Shown: positions 59,039 to 64,000 of the stretch, in pieces
Position numbering within the stretch: position 1 is the stretch's first letter
Layout of the letters: each line of letters starts with the position of its first letter
NCBI GenBank assembly: GCA_021229015.1
Contig: CM037777.1
Location: 54,761,089-54,825,088 of the forward strand
Origin: Solen grandis
Taxonomy: Eukaryota > Mollusca > Bivalvia > Adapedonta > Solenidae
Direction: 5' to 3'
Length of the DNA: 64,000 nt
Program-made: the position numbers and the translations under genes
Notes under the pieces: model-generated
The model's database searches: none
What the model was told of the DNA's origin: nothing
Seen by the model: the letters and a program-made list of their open reading frames with translations, nothing else

Positions 59039-60584
59039 TATGGTAAAATGATGTCTCTTTCTTTATTGATCTCAAAGTAGCCCGACAGCTCACTATAAAC
59101 GATACAGCTCATTGGTTCTGAAATAGACAAAAAAATATTAAGAAAACTCTTAATATGAGAAAAATTAAATAAAAAAATAAATTCAAAACAAGAACCATCA
59201 TTTGATATATCTGTGTAAACATATGCCAAATGTACGCGCGTGCGTGTGTGTGTATGTGATGGGCGCGTGTGTGTGTGTGTGTAAACGTGTATATGTGTGA
59301 CGTGTGTGTAAACGCGCATATGTATTTTAAAAAATCAACAGTTCCTCCTACCTGTCAGTCCATTTCCGAACTGAACTTCCAAACGAACGTTGCCATTTTT
59401 TACCAGCTTCATGTACTCCCCATGGTGAGCGTAATTTGGTTCTAACTGGAAAACGAAGAGTGTCGATCCATTTATAAAATGTTCACGATTGAGTCCGTTG
59501 CCCTCATTTTGACCCAATATCCCGGCACTCATCATGACGTTGTTGTATGCTCTGCTTATTGCACCAAGTGGACCTGTAAAGTTCATCTTCAGCGGATTGC
59601 CGCCAGCTGGTAGCCCATCCACATACGCCGCTATTTGCTTTATTCCAAGGTTTTCAAAGTTGTATGGATTAGTTGTGTAACTTCCGTTCAGAGCTGAACT
59701 CTTTACAAAACCGATCACAATTTTGTCCGGTCTTTTCCCTTGAAACATGTTTTCCCAGTTGAATGAAGTACTTCCAATGGCAATGCTCTGCGATCTACAC
59801 TCAACTTTAGTGTATGGATAAAGAGCATTGTTGTGTTGAAGAATTTGAGCGTGTCCGTATATAACACCGGGATTAACCCTTACTTTCCTTGCTAAAAGGT
59901 ACATGTCTAGTATGTTAATGTTAAATTCTTTCGAATTATCAGCTGCTAGCAGAGTAAAGGAAGATGGCGTTCTGTAAAACTTCACTTGCACATCAACTTG
60001 GTTCAGCAGGTACCTTTCCAGCGAAAACAGATCGTGAAAAATAGGTCCTTGAAAATCCATAGTCTTTGATCCTGCAATCCATTTCGATCTGTCATACAGA
60101 CCGGTATTTGTACCGCTAGGATCTGTTACTCCAGGCGAATCAGCATCGTCAATCAGCCAACCTTGCGTTTGCATTTGTGACGATAAGGCATCATTACCAT
60201 TATTCAATAGCGTTTTTATGTACGCCCTGTACGGATAGTAATTGCATGTAAAACTTGCTTTGTTTTGAAGAGACACTTCTACTGTAGAAAAGAGCGAGGG
60301 AAGAATCAAGTTGATTGGCCCAACTTTTTCGCTGTTCAGATTCGAACCATCCAATTTTGTTATATTCAGCTTCACATAAATCTGTGAATTCTTCATATCA
60401 AGATAATCCATAGAATTTTGACCACTGATTTTGAACTCCACCGGCTTTCAGCCGACACTTGCGATAATGGTCTTATTTCTTCAAAATATTCATCGATAAC
60501 ACTAGTCTGTGTGCTAGGTAGATCAAAGAGTGACAGTTCAGAAACGAGCCCCTCGCGGAACAAAGCTTCATTAAAGACCGACAT
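59038..60584 (-). pseudogene. Polinton major capsid protein (double jelly-roll, F54H12.2-like), two exons, one frame break
   Basis: Reading starts at ATG 60584, opens with MSVFNEALFREGLVSELSLF, breaks frame once at about 60430-60450, then continues to 59352. There a GTAGGA donor and, at 59117, a TTTTTTGTCTATTTCAG acceptor bracket an intron of 234 bases (59118-59351); the last exon ends at TAA 59040-59038. Typical of the family are the ISGQNSMDYLDMKNSQIYVK block near the start and the closing VYSELSGYFEI block. About 440 residues in all. Known role: forms the icosahedral shell as trimers. The intron carries a (TG)n microsatellite. It is classed as broken because of the single frame change; assembly error is possible. 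Confidence 0.85.
59118..59351 (-). other. Spliceosomal intron in the Polinton major capsid gene
   Basis: Phase-1 intron of 234 bases with donor GTAGGA (59351 down) and acceptor TTTTTTGTCTATTTCAG ending at 59118. The reading either side joins in phase and matches the C-terminal block of the capsid family. Contains (TG)n with CG steps at 59226-59285. Confidence 0.75.
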
Positions 60585-60586
60585 TT

Positions 60587-60994
60587 CTATAATCCAAAAA
60601 TATCCCTTTTGCCGCGCGATTTGTCGTAGATCCGTTTTTTAATTTTGGTCCGTTTATGGCTCTTTTTGGAACCTCCTCTCTGTCTGTTCACCCTGCTCCT
60701 CGGTTTTTTATCGGAGCCTTTTCTTCCAATCCGTTTGATACGACGTCTTCGCGGTTTTTGAGCCATATCGATTACTTCACCTGGTTTTATATTCTGTCGC
60801 TCTAATTCAGATTTGGCCTGAGCAGTTGTCTGTTCTGCAGGAAGAACAGCTTTGATCTTACAGTCTGGTGTATTTGCGCTTTCGTTCGCATCTACTGGTA
60901 TCACTCGTCGTCGTCTACCAGCACCCGTTTGGTCTTTTTTTATATGCTCGAAAAAGTTGACCCATTTTTGAGGATTTGGAACATACAACTTCAT
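60587..60994 (-). CDS. Polinton basic core-like protein
   Basis: Intact frame of 135 residues, starting MKLYVPNPQKWVNFFEHIKK. The C-terminal half is extremely basic, with RRRRIKRIGRKG and KKPRSRVNRQRGGSKKSHKR. Position between minor and major capsid genes and composition recall adenovirus core or precursor proteins that condense DNA; this role is inference. The conserved N-terminal YVPNPQKW motif is of a type I associate with invertebrate Polintons. It sits 12 nt after the minor capsid gene and 2 nt before the major capsid gene. Confidence 0.7.
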   Translation of the reverse strand: MKLYVPNPQKWVNFFEHIKKDQTGAGRRRRVIPVDANESANTPDCKIKAVLPAEQTTAQAKSELERQNIKPGEVIDMAQKPRRRRIKRIGRKGSDKKPRSRVNRQRGGSKKSHKRTKIKKRIYDKSRGKRDIFGL

Positions 60995-61006
60995 ATTTAT
61001 ATCTCT

Positions 61007-61435
61007 TTAAAGAAATGGATATCGCTGTAGATGAAGTGTTAGGTGCACTGGTTCCGCAAGCTTTGACAACTCACCATCCCCGCAATTTCTTATATAGATT
61101 TCAAATTCGCGCACTTCTTTTATCTTCACAGGTAAATAAAATGGATTGTTTAGCATATAGTCCCATCCGTTATCGACATTGGCCTTTAAACGGCGGAGTA
61201 CAGGTCTTTCTGCTCCAGATACGAATGTTTCTTTACACAAATCGGAATATATGTCTATTTCCTCACTTTTAAGTCCTTTTTTTATTTTTGCTGTAGCTCT
61301 AAATTCGATTAAGGCGATCTTCCATTCACCAGTTAAATTTAAAGATCTGTTAAGTCGAACTTTAAATTTACTGGGCGTATTGTCAGTGAAGTATTTGTCA
61401 CTGTCTGAACTACGCACATAAATGTAGTGATCCAT
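61007..61435 (-). CDS. Polinton minor capsid (penton-like) protein
   Basis: 142 residues from the ATG at 61435 (MDHYIYVRSSDSDKYFTDNT), the start fitting the family better than the upstream in-frame codons. Blocks PSKFKVRLNRSLNLTGEWKI and ALIEFRA are characteristic of the single jelly-roll minor capsid family. It would occupy the five-fold vertices of the particle. The frame is intact and it ends at 61007, 12 nt before the next gene. Usual relatives are longer, so the C-terminus may be shortened. Confidence 0.75.
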   Translation of the reverse strand: MDHYIYVRSSDSDKYFTDNTPSKFKVRLNRSLNLTGEWKIALIEFRATAKIKKGLKSEEIDIYSDLCKETFVSGAERPVLRRLKANVDNGWDYMLNNPFYLPVKIKEVREFEIYIRNCGDGELSKLAEPVHLTLHLQRYPFL

Positions 61436-61451
61436 AACTCTTATCAAGGGA

Positions 61452-62561
61452 TTATTTTGAAGATGAAGTCTCACTCACGTCATTAGCGTTTATCCAGCTA
61501 TTAAATTTCTTTGGAAATCCTTCCCATTGAACAAAAAGTTGCTGCCTACCGTTTCTTGTGCGACGTCGTAAAACTCGCTCAATGAACCACACACTGGACT
61601 GGTCTTTGTGTACAATCTGGAGTTCGCTCTCATAGAATAGACCTTTAATGACTTCTTCCTGCAGATCTTCCAATTCATAAACTGGTATTCCATGCATGCG
61701 CCGCCTTTTATAGACTTTAAACACTTCAACTGCTCCTGATAAGCTCTTTGAAAAGGACGTTTTGCCACACTAATGCGAACAAGATCTCCTTTTTTGAATG
61801 AAAATTTCGGTCTCGTTTTAATCCCCTTGTTTTTCTTCAAGTACACAAATGCCCACACATCAGCTTGATTTCCTTCGTTAACTTCATTAGGTGAGAGTCC
61901 GCCTAAAGATCGATGAGGAGAGTTGTTGTAATTCGATACGATATCATTCAAATTGTCAATGTATCTGTAGGAACGTTTGTTTCGCATCATTCGGAAAAGA
62001 GCCGTTTTCAATGTTCTTTGTACGCGTTCCACGTAATTGGCTTTTGTTGGATTTTGAGTTGTGAAGAAGTAAATGTTATTGTCTCTCATCAGTTTCTGAA
62101 AACCACTGATTGCTAAACTCTGATCCTCGATCTGCTCGTATCTTTTGCGGTTTTTCCACACTTAGCATCTCTTTCATTGCTTGTAAAACCGACTTTGCTG
62201 TCTTGTTTTTCAAGGTTTTAACACGCAACCTTCTCGATAAGATGTCGATGGCACAAAGTTAAAAACCGAAAACCATCATTTTCTGATGCGATATTTTCCA
62301 TTGAAAGTAAGTCGATATCCCATTGTTCGTTGATCTTCGAAACTCTTACATTAGCTTTCTTAAACAGGTATTTTACTGGTCGCTGAAGAGCGTATATATC
62401 TTGATCACTCAACCATCGTCTGATGTAACTTAGCGAATATTCACCAGGGTACCGTTTCTTTAAAACTTGGTATAGTTCTGCGGACCTGAAAAGGCAGCTG
62501 CATTTGATGGATTAAAGTAATATCTTTTAAGTCTCTCTTCTTTAGCTCCACTTTTACTCAT
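61452..62561 (-). pseudogene. Polinton integrase with C-terminal chromodomain, several frame breaks
   Basis: ATG at 62561 (MSKSGAKEERLKRYY). Retroviral-type DDE core: first Asp in NEQWDIDL (codon 62311-62313), second Asp in RADRGSEF (62130-62132), Glu in TKANYVERVQRT (62027-62029). A chromodomain with FIERVLRRR, LFVQWEGF and NSWINANDV is at 61490-61600. Frame changes occur near 62475, 62255, 62110 and 61735, so no single open frame spans the protein. Known role: integrates element DNA, creating 5-6 bp duplications; the chromodomain is thought to guide it to chromatin marks. All three catalytic residues and the fold survive, so decay is recent or partly sequencing error. Confidence 0.85.
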
Positions 62562-62602
62562 CTTTGCACAGCACCATTAAACTTTGTAATTAATCCACTT
62601 TC

Positions 62603-62991
62603 TTATTTTGGTGAACGATCAAATTTCATATCAGATATGTTCTTTTTCACATAACGCCTTTTTAATGACTTCTTTTTTGCAGGTTCACCTGAGTCCATAT
62701 CGTAATCATCTCCAATCGTCTCACTTTGTTGTTGATTTCTGTTGGCGTAAAACTGGTTTCCTTCATTTCATTCCGACGTTCTGATGGTGTAAAACTGGTT
62801 TCCCTCATTTCATTTTGACATCCTGATTGTGGAGATGCTTCCACTAAAGTTTCTGTTCCGCCGCCTTGTTGCTCTCGACTTTGAATGGATTTATGCGAAT
62901 TGTCAACATCTTTTTCTTGATCATCAATCTGACATTTTTTTACGAGGTGAACATAACGAATTTTTGGAACTAAAACCAGTTCTTCAGCCAT
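62603..62991 (-). pseudogene. Polinton low-complexity protein with internal 14-residue duplication
   Basis: ATG at 62991, MAEELVLVPKIRYVHLVKKC, a short conserved start with a PKIRYVxL motif, then a hydrophilic stretch with NEMRETSFTPSERR followed by NEMKETSFTPTEIN, a tandem duplication. Near 62725 the frame changes: one frame stops at 62662, while the alternative (DDYDMDSGEP, then basic KKKSLKRRYVKK) runs to TAA 62603, which looks like the native end. Function unknown. Confidence 0.6.
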
Positions 62992-63054
62992 TTATAGTTC
63001 CTTTTCAATCACTTTGAGTAAAACAAAAAAAAGCCCAATATTATTAATGAGCAT

Positions 63055-63259
63055 TCGCATACCCATCAACACGTTATAAACAATCTGTACTATCGATCTT
63101 AGCTGCGCAAACGTTTCCGCTGGTTCAGTGTTAGCTTCTTGCTCACAATACGGCGAATGACTATTCTGTGCTTACTTAATTTCAATTTGGTCTTTTCTGG
63201 CAATTGTCGCATACCCATCAACACGTTATAAACAATCTGTACTATCGATCTTAGCTGCG
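63055..63259. repeat. Exact 53-bp direct duplication (63055-63107 and 63207-63259)
   Basis: Both copies run TCGCATACCCATCAACACGT to GATCTTAGCTGCG with no difference, 152 bp apart. One lies within the coding frame of the small basic protein, the other over its stop codon and downstream. Confidence 0.95.
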
Positions 63260-63356
63260 AATCTTGAACGGTTTTCACCATTGCCATTTGTTGTTTTTTG
63301 TCAGTTTGTAACAATAATCGTAGGAAATTACCATCACGTTTTTTAATACCATTCAT
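63099..63356 (-). CDS. Polinton small conserved basic protein, probably shortened
   Basis: 85 codons from ATG 63356, three bases after the ATPase stop. Reads LRLLLQTDKKQQMAMVKT, then a helix-rich, Lys/Arg-rich end (TLNQRKRLRS). I recognise this type of protein next to Polinton ATPases; its role is not known. Its stop lies inside a 53-bp segment that is an exact copy of 63207-63259 from within the same gene, so the natural C-terminus appears to have been replaced by the duplication. Confidence 0.65.
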   Translation of the reverse strand: MNGIKKRDGNFLRLLLQTDKKQQMAMVKTVQDSQLRSIVQIVYNVLMGMRQLPEKTKLKLSKHRIVIRRIVSKKLTLNQRKRLRS

Positions 63357-63359
63357 CTT

Positions 63360-64000
63360 TTAATTCCTGGGTCGAAAAATAGTCATCAATTCTCCCGGAA
63401 GGATGTGTGTTCGCAGTTTATAAAGTGTGTTTGAATGTGGAGACAGTCAACTAATAAGTAGCCGTAATTTTCACTTGTCGCCTTTTTGTATGCATCCGTA
63501 AAGAAGGCGTTCTGTCCCGGTAATATTTGCCGTCCAAAATTTTGGACCTGTAAGACATCACGTGTATTCGGAAGATGATAAAGATATGCGTGTTTAAACT
63601 GATGGTTCGCAACCCTTGATTAAATATGTTCTGCGTCACGAACCAAGATGTGAAATTATAGTGATGTGAAAGTTGGCAATAGATATCCACTAAATCCTCG
63701 TTCTTTGATCCCTTCTGGAGTAAGTCGTCCATGATTAAGAGTTTGTGACCCGGTTCTTGCAAGTTCCACGTCCTGCAACAAATCTTTTGTTGGGAGTCCT
63801 TCAACAAATTCGATATTTGTTAGAACAGATTTCATCTCATCGAATGAAGGTTGATAAACACCAAAACAGTAGAAAATACGTGTGGGGGGTTGTTGAAATA
63901 TTCCTTCAGCATTTTTCAAAGCTTTAAAGATAAATGTTGTTTTACCACAGGACGTGGGTCCACAGATCATAGCCGTGTGAGGTGTGTAAAGTTTCAAGAC
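63360..64000 (-). pseudogene. Polinton genome-packaging ATPase (FtsK/HerA type), broken, cut by window end
   Basis: Walker A GPTSCGKTTF at 63938-63961, Walker B LLIMDD at 63724-63741 and the following SWFVTQNIF motif are all visible; ATP-driven packaging of DNA into capsids is the known role. The coding sequence changes frame near 63745, 63572 and 63447 and ends at TAA 63362-63360. The N-terminus lies at or past the window edge; no certain start codon is seen (only TTG at 63997 in frame). Relatives are about 230-260 residues, so little is missing on the left of the protein. Confidence 0.85.

Larger units (their letters stand above)
58550..64000 (-). mobile_element. Maverick/Polinton virus-like transposon, partial
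   Basis: All genes are on the minus strand, read from 64000 down: packaging ATPase, 85-codon basic protein, low-complexity protein, chromodomain integrase, minor capsid protein, basic core-like protein, major capsid protein, adenain-type protease. This gene set is diagnostic of Polintons (adintovirus-like elements). Spacing is virus-like: 3 nt between ATPase and the next ATG, 12 nt between minor capsid and core-like genes, 2 nt between core-like and major capsid, and a 1-nt overlap between major capsid and protease. PolB and the terminal inverted repeats are not in the window. Frame breaks occur in most genes. Confidence 0.9.

Noticed and set aside
58550..64000. DNA polymerase B and terminal inverted repeats of the Polinton
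   Set aside because: Looked for and not found in the window; they would lie past 64000 or in the gap.

Overview
The window is animal nuclear DNA, most likely from a bivalve mollusc. Evidence: AT-rich introns and intergenic DNA, many spliceosomal introns with GT/AG borders, a dense family of tRNA-derived SINEs with a conserved 3' tail, a LINE, mariner/pogo/other TIR elements, the dispersed 'AGGTCA-n3-TGACCT' repeat I associate with bivalve genomes, and a Maverick/Polinton. The species call is inference.

Two runs of exactly 100 N (36233-36332 and 58450-58549) mark scaffold joins, so the window is three contigs. The first (1-36232) opens with the last ten visible exons (178-12378, + strand) of a PLP-dependent decarboxylase of the glutamate/cysteine-sulfinate decarboxylase family. 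Then comes repeat-rich DNA with a decayed LINE (13.3-15.1 kb), three in-phase minus-strand exons of an unrecognised coiled-coil-like gene (21.2-22.2 kb), a small secreted cysteine-rich protein gene (30.56-34.42 kb, minus) and an internally deleted mariner with perfect 29-bp TIRs (34789-35449).

The middle contig (36333-58449) is almost entirely TAF1, the largest TFIID subunit. Twenty-two exons run from the second half of the central domain through the zinc knuckle and both bromodomains to the start of the C-terminal tail. The 5' half and the acidic C-terminus are missing, at the two gaps. Its introns hold SINEs, several MITEs, a perfect foldback and a striking 26-bp minisatellite built from the exon 19/intron junction.

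The right contig (58550-64000) is part of a Maverick/Polinton, a virus-like self-synthesising transposon. All its genes are on the minus strand and closely packed: packaging ATPase, small basic protein, low-complexity protein, chromodomain integrase, minor capsid protein, basic core-like protein, major capsid protein (with a spliceosomal intron near its 3' end) and adenain-type protease. PolB and the terminal repeats are not in view. Many genes carry frame breaks.

The most unusual observation is that two unrelated genes (the decarboxylase at 7797-8222 and TAF1 at 54298-55224) each have an intronic tandem array whose unit is a copy of the adjacent exon end plus its 5' splice site. Two one-base frameshifts in otherwise conserved host exons (2244-2246 and 38063-38066) lie in homopolymers and look like residual assembly errors, so part of the Polinton decay may be of the same origin.
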